Source: Dipteronia dyeriana
Taxonomy: Eukaryota; Streptophyta; Magnoliopsida; Sapindales; Sapindaceae
Length of the DNA stretch: 64,000 nt
Direction of reading: 5' to 3'
NCBI GenBank assembly: GCA_032871835.1
Contig: CM065296.1
Span: 17,828,501-17,892,500 of the forward strand
Part shown: positions 1 to 10,847 of the stretch, one piece after another
Layout: every line of letters begins with the position of its first letter
Position numbering within the stretch: position 1 is the stretch's first letter
Notes under the pieces: model-generated
What the model saw: only the letters and a program-made list of their open reading frames with translations
Told to the model about the DNA's origin: nothing
Database searches by the model: none
Translations under genes and position numbers: made by a program

Positions 1-1839
1 GGGCCATCGCAGGCGTTGTAAGTAACCTGGCGCCCTCTGTTGTATTTCCCTGCTTTTCCATTTTCTTTTCTATTTTTGTTTTTTTAGTGTTCGATACGGA
101 CTTTGTCAGCGATCTTCAGGCTCGTCAGGTGAAGGCGATTCTACAAGCGAGTAGAAAGGAAGCTTCCCGTCAGGGTGATGAGGGTATTGCTCCACCTGAG
201 CCTGATGAGGAAACTGATATCGCTGAGGAAATTCCTGAGTGTGTTGATCGGGGTGCTCAGCCTTCTACTCAAGATTTCACTGGTCGAAGTGGCCAAGGTG
301 AGCCGACTGACACCTAACTGCCTGAAAATAGGGAGAGTCAGTATGAGGGTCCAGGTGAAGAGGCTGTTGGACGGTTTGAAGCTAGCGATGGTTGTAACTT
401 CTTGACAAATCAAGTGCCCGTCGGTGCCGAGTTCTTTGAGTCTTTTCGAGACGATCCGTTAGAAGATCCTGCTGCTGATCTTAACTTCCACTGTTCTCGG
501 GGTGAGAAACGAAAGGCAGTCAGTTCGCCTTCTCGTCCTCTCAAAGTTCCTTGGGTAGTCTCATTCGTTGACTCTAGCGACGAAGATATTACAGACGAGA
601 TTGCCCCTAGAGTCGGTGCTGGAGCATCAGTAGATGCAGTCACTTCAGAACCGAGTAGGGATTCTTCTACCCCCAAAGTTGGAGATATTGGGGCTGAACC
701 TTCGGGGGTACCTTCTCCATCCTTATAGCCGAACAGGGCTTCTTCTGAAATCTGGGAGCTGAACCCTCGGGGGTGCCTTTATTCCTTTCTCCCCAGGATA
801 TGCTACAGGAGATGTTCTCCGGTCGGGCTTATATCGGGGAGGACCGTTAGAGCCGTTTTAGAGATGGTTCACTGACCGAACGTCTCCAAAATATTTTCAA
901 CGGCGCATCTTATGTAAGTTAAATCTGACTCAGTTAATTCTGACTCATTTATTGTTTTAGCTTTTGTCAGATTTCTAAGTATATTCTTTTGCAGATGGTG
1001 GCCGAATTTGCTGAGCTTGTTCAGACGCAGCAATGTCAAGCTGATCGGATAAGACGTCTGGAGGCTCAGCTGAAGGCGAGTGAGGAGGGTCGTCTTAGCT
1101 GGAGGTCGGTTCCATACAGATATTTGACGACCACTGCCTGGCGAACCAGGTTGAAACTGAGGACAAGGCATCTTTGGCAGAGGAGAAGGTTGCATCGCTT
1201 TAAAATCTTCTTTCTTCTGCTGAAGAATCCATGCTTAAGGCGGAGCAAGAGGCGGAGCAGGAGGCAGAGCAGGCAAAGTCGGGGTATGTCCAAAAAATTG
1301 AAGATTTGGAGTGCCAAATGCTGACAGTTGAATCCCTTTCCCGAGAGGCCAGGTAGGAGTTGGAAGTCCAAGGGGTGGATCGTTTTAAAAGATCCCCTGC
1401 TTACGATGCCCTACTTCTTTGGGAATTTCAACGTGGGCTAGTTTCGGCCGGTAAATTCTTCAAAGTCAAGAATAGGGCGACCGAAAAAGCCCGTGCTAAT
1501 TGGGAGCTGTCAATCAAACACCATGTGGACAGGTCCTTGGAATCTCTTCGGATTCAGATGAAGGAATGGAGAGCCTACTGCCGTAGTCAATGCAAAGAGC
1601 CCTATCCTACACATTTAGAGATTCCGTCCGAGCACTCTCTCTCGACCTTTTACGCAAGTCAAGAGTCGGTTGAAGGTGTAATCCCGGATGTCGGGCCAGT
1701 CCCGGATGAAGATTACAGCCAGTGGAGGGATAATATTGTCGACGATATTACTTGGCCGTCCAATGAGAGCCTACTTCGTGAATACGAGATGGTGCCAGAT
1801 CTGATTATTGGCAAAGGCTCGAAATCCTCGCAACCTTGA
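1..1839 (+). pseudogene. Antisense accessory gene of Tat copy 1 (3' part; gypsy-type 'putative transposon' family)
   Basis: This gene runs opposite to gag-pol, between integrase and the 3' LTR. Visible pieces are the end of exon 1 (1-17), intron 1 (18-87, GTAAGT to T-rich AG), exon 2 (88-913), intron 2 (914-994, GTAAGT to GCAG) and exon 3 (995-1839). Exon 2 encodes an acidic, low-complexity linker and has an in-frame TAA at 315-317 and a frameshift near 730. Exon 3 begins with MVAEFAELVQ, then a coiled coil rich in AEQEAEQEAEQ, then a conserved-looking tail (RFKRSPAYDALLLWEF) ending in TGA. The upstream domain is seen in copy 2 and resembles the plant family called 'putative gypsy type transposon' (Pfam Transposase_28). 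The function is unknown; a role as a real transposase is not supported. Maize Grande is a known precedent for an antisense ORF at this position. Confidence 0.7.
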
Positions 1840-2009
1840 TTTTGTAGATTTGTAGAAGATTCTGATTCTTTATTTTTTACTTGTAAAGAACCATTCTTTG
1901 AACTGTAACCATTCTTTTAAGAGCAATAAAATTCAATTTTGTTCTGAGTTGAATGGTTTTGGTCTATTTTTTGCTGATTGTTGCCGAGTGTTGTATTAAA
2001 CAGGCTGAT

Positions 2010-2550
2010 GGTCGGGTAACTTAATCGAGTATCTTATTAAACCGATTGTTACCCGAATAACTTCAATTGCCAAGTATTTTATTTAACTGGCTTATTTGAT
2101 GTTCGGGTAACTTAACCGAGTATCTTATTAAACCGGTTGTTACCCGAATAACTTCGATTGTCAAGTATCTTATTAAACTGGCTTCTTCGATGTTCGGGTA
2201 ACTTAACCGAGTATCTTATTAAACGGTTGTTACCCGAATAACTTCAATTGCCAAGTATCTTATTAAACTGGATTCTTCGATGTTCGGGTAACTTAACCGA
2301 GTATCTTATTAAACCGGTTGTTACCCGAATAACTTCAATTGCCAAGTATCTTATTAAACTGACTCCTTCGATGTTCGGGTAACTTAACCGAGTATCTTAT
2401 TAAACCGGTTGTTACCCGAATAACTTCAATTGCCAAGTATCTTATTAAACTGGCTTCTTTGATGTTCGGATAACTTAACCGAGTATCTTATTAAACCGGT
2501 TGTTACCCGAATAACTTCAATTGCCAAGTATCTTATTAAATTGGCTTCTT
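2010..2550. repeat. 91-bp tandem repeat, six copies, in Tat 3' region
   Basis: Units start near 2010, 2101, 2192, 2282, 2373 and 2464 and differ by only a few bases. Each contains TTCGGGTAAC and, about 28 bases later, its exact reverse complement GTTACCCGAA, with an inner AACCG/CGGTT pair. Every unit could therefore fold as a hairpin in either strand. The array lies between the antisense gene and the end of pol, in the untranslated 3' region of the element. Tandem arrays in this position are known for Tat/Ogre elements and can seed satellite DNA. Confidence 0.95.
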
Positions 2551-3117
2551 TTTTATTAACAGAGTCATCTTGAGACAAGTTTTTCACTTGTTTCATACCC
2601 GGTTGCTACCCGAATGTTACATCAAGGCTCACCATGATCATATGTTCGAGTCCTTACACAATACCAATGACGTCTCTCTAGTTTTTATGCGCAAGGTTTT
2701 GCCGAATCGTTGAGCTCTTTTTTAAAAAAAAGTTGCTTCAACACAGCTACGCATTTCACAGGAATTTCTCCCGATAGCTTCCGAAGCATTTTTCCAAAGT
2801 CTGGTGCATCGGGTTTGCCTTTTTGCGAAGGTTATTTTGACCCTGGTCGGCTGGCATGCTCCTAAGAGCTTCTCCGCCCATTTGGGATTTGATGGTCCCG
2901 AGAATTCTATTTGCATGTTCTTATTATCATGCTCTGCTTCCATATGTTCTTATTATCATATCCCTTTTTTTATAAATCCCGAACTAGATGTTATCCTTTA
3001 GGAAATTCCGAGTAATTTTATTTATTACTGCAAAAAATTGACAAATTTAAATTACAATTTTATTTATCCTACCAATAAAAGAATAGAATATTTAATATAA
3101 ATATATATATATATATA
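2551..3117. other. Non-coding 3' region of Tat copy 1, no gene seen
   Basis: This is the spacer between the tandem array and the integrase stop codon. It has one more degraded piece of the 91-bp unit (a Y-CGGTTG-TACCCGAA remnant near 2600), a short poly(T/A) run near 2725 and an (AT)n microsatellite at about 3103-3119 just before the pol stop. Short ORFs on both strands look like chance. Confidence 0.6.
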
Positions 3118-6100
3118 TTAAGGATAGAAAATCTTCAGATATTGGGCATTGCATGGTCGGGGTAACACCCTTCCATTGGGTCGAGCAATCCAATAGGCTC
3201 CATAGCCAGCTATCCCCTCGATCTTGTATGGACCTTCCCATTTGTCCGTCAGGGATCCTGCGGCTCTGTTTTTTGTGTTCAACGACACCTTCCTAAGCAC
3301 CAGGTCTCCTAGCTGGAATTTCCTTATCCGAACACGAGAATTGTAGTGGTGAGCCACTCTTTGTTGATATGTTGTATTTCTTATTCGGGACTTTTCCCTT
3401 TTTTCTTCTAGCTCATCCAAACTTTGTAGTAGCGTATCAACATTCTGTTCTTCATCGTATAGCCTGACCCGTGGGGATGCATACGATGTTTCTATGGGGA
3501 TGACAGCTTCTGTTCCGAACGCTAGGGTGAACGGAGTTTCTCCTGTTGAAGTCGTTGTTGTCGTCCGATATGCCCATAATACTTCAGGAAGCTTTTCAAC
3601 CCAGCTTCCTTTTTTGTCATCTAACTTTGCTTTAATGGTGTGCTTGATAATTTTATGTACTGCTTCTACTTGCCTGTTTGTTTGAGGGTGAGTTGGTGTC
3701 GCATAGTAGTTAGCAATATGATACTTCTCGCACAAATGTCTGAACTTTTGGTTATCAAACTGAGTGCCATTGTCGGTGATAATAGTGTCCGGAACTCCAA
3801 ACCTATAAAGTATGTTTTTCTTTACAAAATTTATGGTGTTGGCTTCCGTGATATGCACCAGCGCTTCAGCTTCTGCCCATTTTATGAAATAATCGACAGC
3901 TACTATGGCATGCTTTGCTCCACCCCCTATCCCAGCTGGCATTGGACCGATCAGATCTAGGCCCCACATGGTGAATGGCCATGGAGCAGTGAGGTTTCTG
4001 AGTTTTTCTAGGGGTTGTCGGATATCGTTAGCAATCCTTTGACAGGTATTGCAACTTTCCGACCACTGCTGTGCATCTGAAAAAATCGTAGGCCAGTAAT
4101 AGTCTTGTCTGAGTACCTTATGCGCCAGGCTTCTACCTCCAGTGTGGTTTCCGCAAACCCCTCCGTGGATCTCTTGTAGTATTCGATGTGCATCTTCCTC
4201 CGGTACACATCTCTGGAGAGCTCGGGAGAACCCCCTTCTGTATATTTCTCCTCCGACCATGGTATATCTAGCCGATCGATACCTGATGCGTTTTGCTAAA
4301 ATCGGATCTTTCTGGAGCACACCTTCTTCCAGGAACCTTCTCATCTGGACCATCCAACTGTCTTGCGGTGTTCGGATTTCTGAAATTTCTAAATGCTTAG
4401 GTTCAGCTGTACTCGGTCTAAGGAGGTGTGCAACTAGAATGGTCTTTGGTCTGATTGAGGTTGTTGCTGACGCTAATTTAGATAAAGCGTCTGCCTTTTC
4501 ATTTTCTTCTCTGGGGATCTGAGCGATCTTGTATTCTTTAATTTTTTGGAGGAGCTGTTTTACGATGTCACGGTAGGCAATCATTCCTTCATCTTTGGCC
4601 TGGTACTCGTCAATAACCTGGTTGACAACTACCTGTGAATCGCTGAATATCTCAACTTCATCTGCCCCAAGAGCTATGCAGACTCTGAGTCCAGCTAACA
4701 ATGCCTCTTATTCGGCTTGATTATTGGTTGCTTTGAAATCAAATCTCCTGGCACATTCAACATCATCTCCTTCTGGGGTGCGAACTACGATCCCTGCCCC
4801 GCTGCCATGAGTGTTTGAAGAACCATCAACATATAGTTTCCATGGAAAACTTTTATCCAACAGTCTTTTTGCTTCCAGGTTTGGTTCTGTGAACTCGGCT
4901 ATAAAGTCTGCCACCGATTGTCCTTTGAGGGAGGTTCTGGGGACATAATGAATATCGAATTCACTTAACTCGATTGCCCATTTAGTAAGTCTTCCTGATA
5001 TCTCTGGTTTTTGTAAGATTTGTCTTAATGGGCAATTGGTGAGAACCTGGATCATATGGGCCAAAAAATATGGTCTCAGCTTTTTTGCTGCTGAAACCAA
5101 TGCCAAGGCTATCTTCTCTGCCTGTGAGTACCTGGTTTCGGCCGGTAGGAGTGCCTTGCTTGTATAATACACTGGTTTCTGCACTCCATCTTCTGTTCTG
5201 ACTAAGACTGAACTTGCTGCAAGCTCGGTTATTGACAGATACAGCTGAAGTATTTCCCCTTTTTGTGGTTTTGAGAGGATGGGAGCTTGCCCCAAGTACT
5301 CTTTTATTTTTAAGAATGCCTGCTCACACTCTTTATTCCACTCCAGGCATTTCCCTTTTTTGATTATTTTGAAGAAAGGCGCGCACCTGTCTGTAGCCCT
5401 TCAGATGAATCTTCCCAATGAGGCTAAACACCCTGTCAAGTGATGTACCTCTTTCAATGTTTTAGGTGAAGTCATTTCTTGCAAAGCTTGGATCTTCTCG
5501 GGATTAACTTCGATTCCTCTTTGATGGACTTGAAAACCCAAGAATCTTCCCGAACGGACTCCGAATAAACATTTGTTTGGGTTTAATTTCATCTGGTATC
5601 TTCTCAAAACATCAAATGTCCCTCGGAGGTCGTGGGAATGCTCATCTGCTGAGACGCTTTTAGTCAACATATCATCAATGTACACTTCCATGTTCTTTCC
5701 TATTTGCCGAGTGAAGATTTTGTTGACCAACCTTTGGTACGTAGCTCCTGCATTTTTTAAACCAAAGGGCATTACTGTGTAGCAATATAAACCCTGATCC
5801 GTTGTGAAAGCTGTTTTTTCTTCATCAGCTTTGTTTATCCGGATCTGATTGTATCCCGAGTAAGCGTCCATGAAGCTGAGCAGTTCATGACCTGTTGTGG
5901 CATCCACCAGCTGATCTATTCTTGGAAGTGGGAAGCTATCCTTTGGACATGCCTTGTTTAGATCCGTGAAATCTATGCACATCCTCCATTGTCCATTTTT
6001 CTTCTGGACGAGGACTACGTTGGCGACCCACTGAGGGTAGCTGACTTCTCTGATTGATCCAGTCGCTAGTAGCTTTTCCACCTCTTGGTTGATTGCTTGA

Positions 6101-7341
6101 CTTCTTTCAGGATTGAACGATCTTCTCTTTTGTATTACCGGTTTGGCATTCGGGCTAACCGCGAGGTGGTGGGATATTACTCGGGCATCTATCCCGATCA
6201 TATCTTCGTGACTCCAAGCGAATACATTTTTGTACTCTCTAAGCAGATTGGTCAAGTCTCGCTTGACTTTTCCTTCCAAGTTGGCCCCAATCCTGATTTT
6301 CTTGTCCGGTTTGTCTTCTTCTAGTAGTATTTCAACCAATTCTGTCTTGTATTCATTCGAGCCCTCCCTTGGATCCAGTTCGAATGACAAGGATTCTTCA
6401 CACTGATTTGGCTGCATTATGGTGCACACTTGTTCGGCATCATGCGTGTCTCTGTATACCGACAGGTTTGCTCTTCGGGCCATCTCTTAGGATCCCTTGA
6501 CTATCCCAACCCCTTGTTCTGTTGGGAACTTGATCATTAATGCATAAGTGTCCGTCACGGCCCTTGTTTTATTCAGGAATGGCCGGCCCAATAATGCATT
6601 ATACGGCCAATTATCCAAGTCAACTACCACGAAGTCGAGCAGGACAGTCCTCTGGCATGGTGCCGTTCCGATCTTCACAGGTAGTTTTACCGTCCCGAGT
6701 GACCTGACCTCTATTCCCCCAAATCCTCTTAATGGAGTATGGAAAGGCTGTAAATCTTTTCGGTCTAGTCTTAGCTGGTCGTATACGGCCACGCTTAGGA
6801 TGCCTGCTGAGCTCCCATTATCTATTAAAATTCTCTGGACTTCCCTATGGCCAATCCGGGCACTTATAACCAAAGCGTCATTAGGTCGAACATCAACGCC
6901 ATGGGAATCTACCTCTGTAAAGACTATTGGGTCCCATCCTTCCTTTACTCTTTTCGAGTCTGGTTCTACCGAGTTTATGTCGAGGTTATTCCTTGCTTCT
7001 ACTGCTTCTCGGATTTTCTGAGTTCGTTCTCGGTTGCTTCTCCCAGTAGAAGGTCCTCCAAAAATTGTATATATTACTTGATTGGCTTCGGGGCTGGTTC
7101 TTTGGTTTTGACCAGGGTTGTGATCAACCTTGACTTTCTTGGTTTCTGGTCTCTCGTCTTTTTTCAAGATTACATCCCGCAGGTGCCCTTCCCGAATAAG
7201 AGTTTCTATGTAATCTCTGAGCTGAAAACACTTTGAAGTTTCATGCCCGATTTCTTTATGAAACCTGCAATACTTGGTTGTATCTCTCCGAACGATTTGT
7301 GATTGTCGTCGCGGTTCTTGCACCGTATTCTTTTCTTCCAA
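3118..7341 (-). pseudogene. Tat pol: gag knuckle, protease, RT, RNase H, archaeal-type RNase H, integrase
   Basis: A single minus-strand frame is interrupted by three lone stops. In order: a gag-type knuckle (YCRFHKEIGHETSKC), an aspartic protease (ILIDNGSSAGIL), RT with RMCIDFTDLNKACPKDSFPL, MPFGLKNAGATYQR and the catalytic VYIDDM, a Ty3-type RNase H (PVYYTSKALLPAETRYSQAEK), then a second RNase H (KLYVDGSSNTHGSGAGIV ... EIFSDSQVVVNQV ... NEKADALSKLAS). Integrase follows, with the zinc-binding H/H/C/C region (CGNHTGGRSL ... SCNTCQRI), catalytic aspartates in WGLDLIGPMP and IITDNGTQF, and a downstream E in VEAVHKI. The stops lie between protease and RT (TAA), between RT and RNase H (TGA) and inside the second RNase H (TAA). 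Each replaces a sense codon in an otherwise continuous frame, so they are best read as inactivating mutations. Confidence 0.92.
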
Positions 7342-7346
7342 GATGG

Positions 7347-8775
7347 CTAGAATTTCTTCTTATTTCTTCCGAAGATAGGTGTAATTGGTATATTTGCCTT
7401 GGTATTTCTCTGTGGACCGTTCGGCGTTGTGCCCATTACCCCATCCTTATTTTTCTCCTTACCGTTCCCTTTTCGTTTTTCCTTTTGATTCTGCCCCTTG
7501 GATTCGGTATTCTTCTGTTCGGGCTTTCCTCCATGCATATAGCTTCCTCCTGTAGCTAACTCTTCTTCCTCGGCCAGAGCGTATCCTCCTACCATATCCA
7601 TCATGTCGGCATACCTTGTCAGCCGTGCTCTTCTCAAATCGAAGGATAGTCGTCCATTCTGCAAGTTATTGGTGAAGGCAGCAATAATTGCTTCATCATT
7701 AGCGCTGCCAATTTCTGATACTGCTTGGCCGAACAGGCCCAAGTATTTTTTTAATGACTCATCCTTCCCCTGTTTTATTTGAGAGAGGTAGGCCACCGAC
7801 TTCTTTCTGTGAACGTTGCTCAGGAATTGCCTTGAGAAACTCCTGCTCAACTCGCTGAAATTTCCGATGCTTGCCAGGGGTAGTCTTCCGAACCATCTTG
7901 AGCCTGTGTCCCCTAGTGTTTGCGGAAAGTTGAGACACAATAGAGGGTCACTGCGGGCATATTGAGCCATGGCACTTTTATAGCGTCTAACGTGCTCCTT
8001 TGGATCTGTATCTTTTTTGAATTGCTCCACATGCAACATCCTGAATCTTTCTGGGAAAGGGGTCCGCAAAATCTCCCTGGTAAATGGACTGTCGGAGTCA
8101 TCGTCGGATAGATCGTTACAGCCGTAACGTCTAACTAGTGCCTCAAATTGTCGCTTGTTATTCTCTACTTCTCGAGTTAGGCTCTTGATTGTGACATCTC
8201 TGTCCCCCACCGAGGCTTCCTTGATGGTTGAACCGTTGGGTAACTGTCATTCTTTCCTCAGATTCTTCACTCTTATGCCGGAACCCTCGTGTGACTCCAT
8301 GATGACGTTTACGATGGTGTTGATCACTGTCTTCTAATGATGACCGTTCTCTACGCCGATCGTATTTACGATGTCTGACTCGTATTGTTTGATTGCGATC
8401 CAGCCTCTGGTGATTTTTCTCTTCTAGTGTTTTCTAACCAGCTGGATTGATTGGGGAAGAGTTCCTTCTGGTTTCTGGCATAGTTATTCCTGGCCCCACC
8501 ACCATCGAACGGAGCCTTACGGGTGGAAGATTGGGAGTATGTGCTCCTGCGGCCAGTAGATCAATCCCTTCCCTTGCTGCGTCCGTCACCAATTGATGCA
8601 GGGCCTCTTGGAAACGCAGCTTAAGATCTCTGCTGGTTGGAGGAACTTGTTGGATCCCCGCCAGGTGAGCAGGCTGGTTTTCTGTGTTTGCTGCAGGATT
8701 TTGTGACGTATTGCCAATATGAAAATCGCCTGGTGATCTTTGGCCATTCCCTGAACTACTTTTGCTTCCTGCCAT
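7347..8775 (-). pseudogene. Tat gag (N-terminal extension plus retrotransposon gag domain), frameshifted
   Basis: The 5' part (8434-8775) starts MAGSKSSSGNGQRS and is followed, after a stop, by an arginine/histidine-rich linker in the same frame (about 8211-8433). The main gag domain is in another frame (7347-8210) and includes FPERFRMLHVEQFKKDTDPKEH, the tryptophan motif GSRWFGRLPLASI and SFSRQFLSNVHRKKSVAYL, typical of plant gypsy capsid proteins that coat element RNA. Its end is lysine-rich and stops just before the frame that carries the knuckle and protease. At least one frameshift and one stop therefore separate pieces that are one protein in active relatives. Confidence 0.85.
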
Positions 8776-8805
8776 TGCTTTTTAACAAGTTCGGAGGTTC
8801 GACCC

Positions 8806-8822
8806 CCTCCTTCTAGCGCCAA
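8806..8822 (-). other. Primer-binding site of Tat copy 1
   Basis: On the minus strand the sequence directly inside the 5' LTR reads TGGCGCTAGAAGGAGGG, two bases after the LTR end. It begins TGG, as needed to pair with a tRNA CCA tail. I do not assign the tRNA. Confidence 0.6.
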
Positions 8823-8930
8823 TTGTTGACGTCGATTTTTGGATTATGCCAAAAAAGCCAACAAGGATTGGATTTCGGCTATTGATTTAAAGAGAAAGAG
8901 ATGCAAAGAGAGTAACAAAGACAAAGTTTA

Positions 8931-8966
8931 CGTGGTAAAACTCCGATGGCCGGAGAAACATCCACG
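8931..8966. other. Nested hairpin in Tat LTR, shared with two other LTRs
   Basis: CGTGG pairs with CCACG, and inside these CTCCG pairs with CGGAG; the linkers are TAAAA and AAACAT. The same design occurs at 46402-46431 and 50511-50542 with different but still pairing inner stems. Confidence 0.6.
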
Positions 8967-9105
8967 GGTGGTTGAAGGATCAACCAAGTCAAAATCCACT
9001 AAGAGAATAAAATGTTTACAAGCTCTCGATCTCTCTTTTTTCTCTCTGTATTTACTGTGATTGTTGTATGCTATATTGCATATATCTTTTTGAGCTAGAT
9101 TATGG

Positions 9106-9115
9106 GTCTATTTAT
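9106..9115 (-). promoter_or_regulatory. TATA box in Tat LTR
   Basis: TATAAATAGA on the minus strand, with gag about 330 bases downstream. The second Tat LTR has TATAAATATA at the equivalent place (46551-46560), within otherwise similar sequence. Confidence 0.6.
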
Positions 9116-9695
9116 ATGCTTATAGAACCCTAATCTGCTTTGTACAAGTAATACAAGATCTTTGTATTTAATTGTGATTCGGTTACTTGCTTGAGGTTGA
9201 TTTGTCTTCTTTCCTGTTTCGGAGTCTCATGGAAATCGAGTGGGATCCTAGTAGTGCAGTTCAATTTGGACTTGTTTCCTTATAAGAATGTAGTCTTCGT
9301 AAAGAAATCAAGTTATTTTCTGATTGGGGACTCTTCTAATTTAATACTCTATTTCATTTGGGATTCCTTCCTGATGAATATCGTCACGTATTTAATGACA
9401 ATCCGTATGAAATAAGCACCAAGTTCTTACTCGGGTCGTATTTATTCCCGACTAAGAGTAATACCTGATGGTCCCGAGCAGTACCGTTTGAGCCCGAGTG
9501 GAAGCGTTATTTAACCAGTCCCGAGTGCTGTTAACTGATCCCGAGTAGGTTTTATTCAGTATATGCTTACTCGCGCTTTTCTTCTCTTTAATGATGTCTC
9601 ATAGGATATTTCACGAATGCACATCTGGGCGTCCACCTGGCTATTTTTTCCTTCCTGTCAATGACGTGTATGCTTTGTAAAATTTACATACAACA

Positions 9696-10192
9696 ATAAA
9701 GAACAGTTAGAAATTAAGAGATTAAAAACAGTTTTTTTTTAAGAACAGAGATTAAATACAGTTAAAAAAAATTCTTTTTTGTAAATTGAAAAAAAATATT
9801 GTTTTAAAAAAAAAAAAAAAAGAGAACTTCACTTATCGACCTCCACGGTTTAGATCATCTTATGGAGATCTATCAGTGGATCTCCACTGTTGAGATCAAC
9901 CGATTCATCAATGGAACGATGGATCTCCATCGTTTCAACAATTGAGGTCGACCATCATTGTTGAAACAATCGGTGGCTCGAGGATAAAGCTCCTCATTCG
10001 GCAATTCCATAAACCTTCTGGCATGGCATCAAAGTTCTTTACTCGACGATAGAGATCCAAGGATCTCCATCGTCGAGCAATGGAGAACCAAACAACGGAC
10101 CTCAATCATCGATGCAATCGAGATCCGTCGAGGGATCTCCTTCGACCGGTGATAGAGATCCCATCCCTCTGGCAGGTGGTTCTTTTATTACA
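9696..10192. other. Intergenic stretch with A-rich runs and inverted repeats
   Basis: Directly right of the Tat LTR there is A/T-rich sequence with two poly(A) runs (about 9780-9825). It is followed by about 300 bases in which GATCTCCATCG-like words recur in both orientations. The clearest is a 17-bp inverted repeat (10042-10058 with 10061-10077, two-base loop, one mismatch). GTTTCAACAAT and its complement also face each other near 9930-9970. It may be the remnant of a foldback element. No gene is seen. Confidence 0.5.
10042..10077. repeat. 36-bp near-perfect palindrome
   Basis: The arms begin CTCGACGAT and end ATCGTCGAG, 16 of 17 positions pair, and the loop is two adenines. It lies in the inverted-repeat-rich stretch 3' of PYRR. 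Confidence 0.8.
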
Positions 10193-10493
10193 TTGTTTTA
10201 TATTATGTTGGAAATTTGGGACTTTTTGGGTCCTTTCCAGTATTTCGTCGCTTACTTTATTGCATCAAGCACATCAATAAGGGAGACAGCCATCTAACAA
10301 GCTTTTGAATAATTTCTATATTGTTTTATATTATGTTGGAAATTTGGGACTTTTTGGGTCCTTTCCAGTATTTCGTCTCTTACTTTATTGCATCAAGCAC
10401 ATCAATAAGGGAGACAGCCATCTAACAAGCCTTTGAATAATTTCTATAGAGGTTTCCAACAAGCCTTTGAATAATTTCTTTAGAGGTTTCCAA
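10193..10493. repeat. 128-bp tandem duplication with a nested 34-bp duplication
   Basis: 10193-10320 and 10321-10448 are nearly identical (a G/T change and a short change near the end). At the end of the second copy a 34-bp piece beginning CAAGCCTTTGAATAATTTCT is itself repeated (starts 10426 and 10460). Both point to recent slippage or unequal repair. Confidence 0.9.
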
Positions 10494-10847
10494 CGAATTT
10501 CGAAACCGCCTAGTGTTAAACACAAAGGAGGTCAATGATGTTATGTAAGATTCAAGGCTTGCATAGAAATACATAAGATTCAAGCTTCCTGAAAAAATAA
10601 GATGCAGCATCCACAATTGAGAAAAATTAAGCTGACAAAAGATTCAAAGTTCGTGAAAAAATATTCAAGGTTCGAAAAGTTTCATCTTTTGAGGTGGCCG
10701 AGATAAGAAGACCACAGCAAAAGTTTGTGAAAATTAATGTTATAAATAGATTATTTATAATACAATTTGGTGTATCAAAAAACTAATGTAACAATACGGG
10801 ACACTGATATTATCATACCATCAAACCTGCTTCATTTTCATTTCCAT
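10494..10847. other. 3' flank of PYRR, no gene seen
   Basis: AT-rich sequence downstream of the PYRR stop codon, presumably containing its 3' UTR on the minus strand. Short direct repeats of AAGATTCAA-type words occur. I cannot place the polyadenylation site. Confidence 0.4.

Larger units (their letters stand above)
1..9695 (-). mobile_element. Ty3/gypsy LTR retrotransposon, Tat lineage (copy 1, 3' LTR beyond the window)
   Basis: Reading right to left the element has a 5' LTR (8824-9695), a primer-binding site, gag, protease, reverse transcriptase, RNase H, a second RNase H, integrase, a tandem-repeat region and an antisense gene. The second RNase H directly after the normal one is the hallmark of the Tat lineage (Ogre, Grande, Retand). 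The 3' LTR lies left of base 1. Coding is broken by a frameshift within gag and by single stops at 6487-6489, 5401-5403 and 4708-4710, so this copy is not autonomous. A related copy in the same orientation starts at 46292. Lineage is an inference from domain order and motifs; a phylogeny of the RT domain would settle it. Confidence 0.9.
8824..9695 (-). repeat. 5' LTR of Tat copy 1 (872 bp)
   Basis: The ends are TGTTG at 8824 and CAACA at 9691-9695, the expected inverted termini. The primer-binding site abuts the left end, so on the minus strand transcription runs from right to left into gag. A minus-strand TATA box (TATAAATAGA) lies at 9106-9115, and a nested hairpin lies about 140 bases downstream of it at 8931-8966. 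Homologous blocks occur in the LTR at 46292-46992. The flanking five bases on the right are ATAAA; the matching duplication is off the window. Confidence 0.85.

Noticed and set aside
2010..2550. CRISPR-like array
   Set aside because: The units are contiguous with no unique spacers, and the sequence is plant retrotransposon.
6487..6489. Stop between protease and RT as programmed readthrough
   Set aside because: Two similar single stops interrupt pol further on at positions without any such tradition, so plain decay is simpler.
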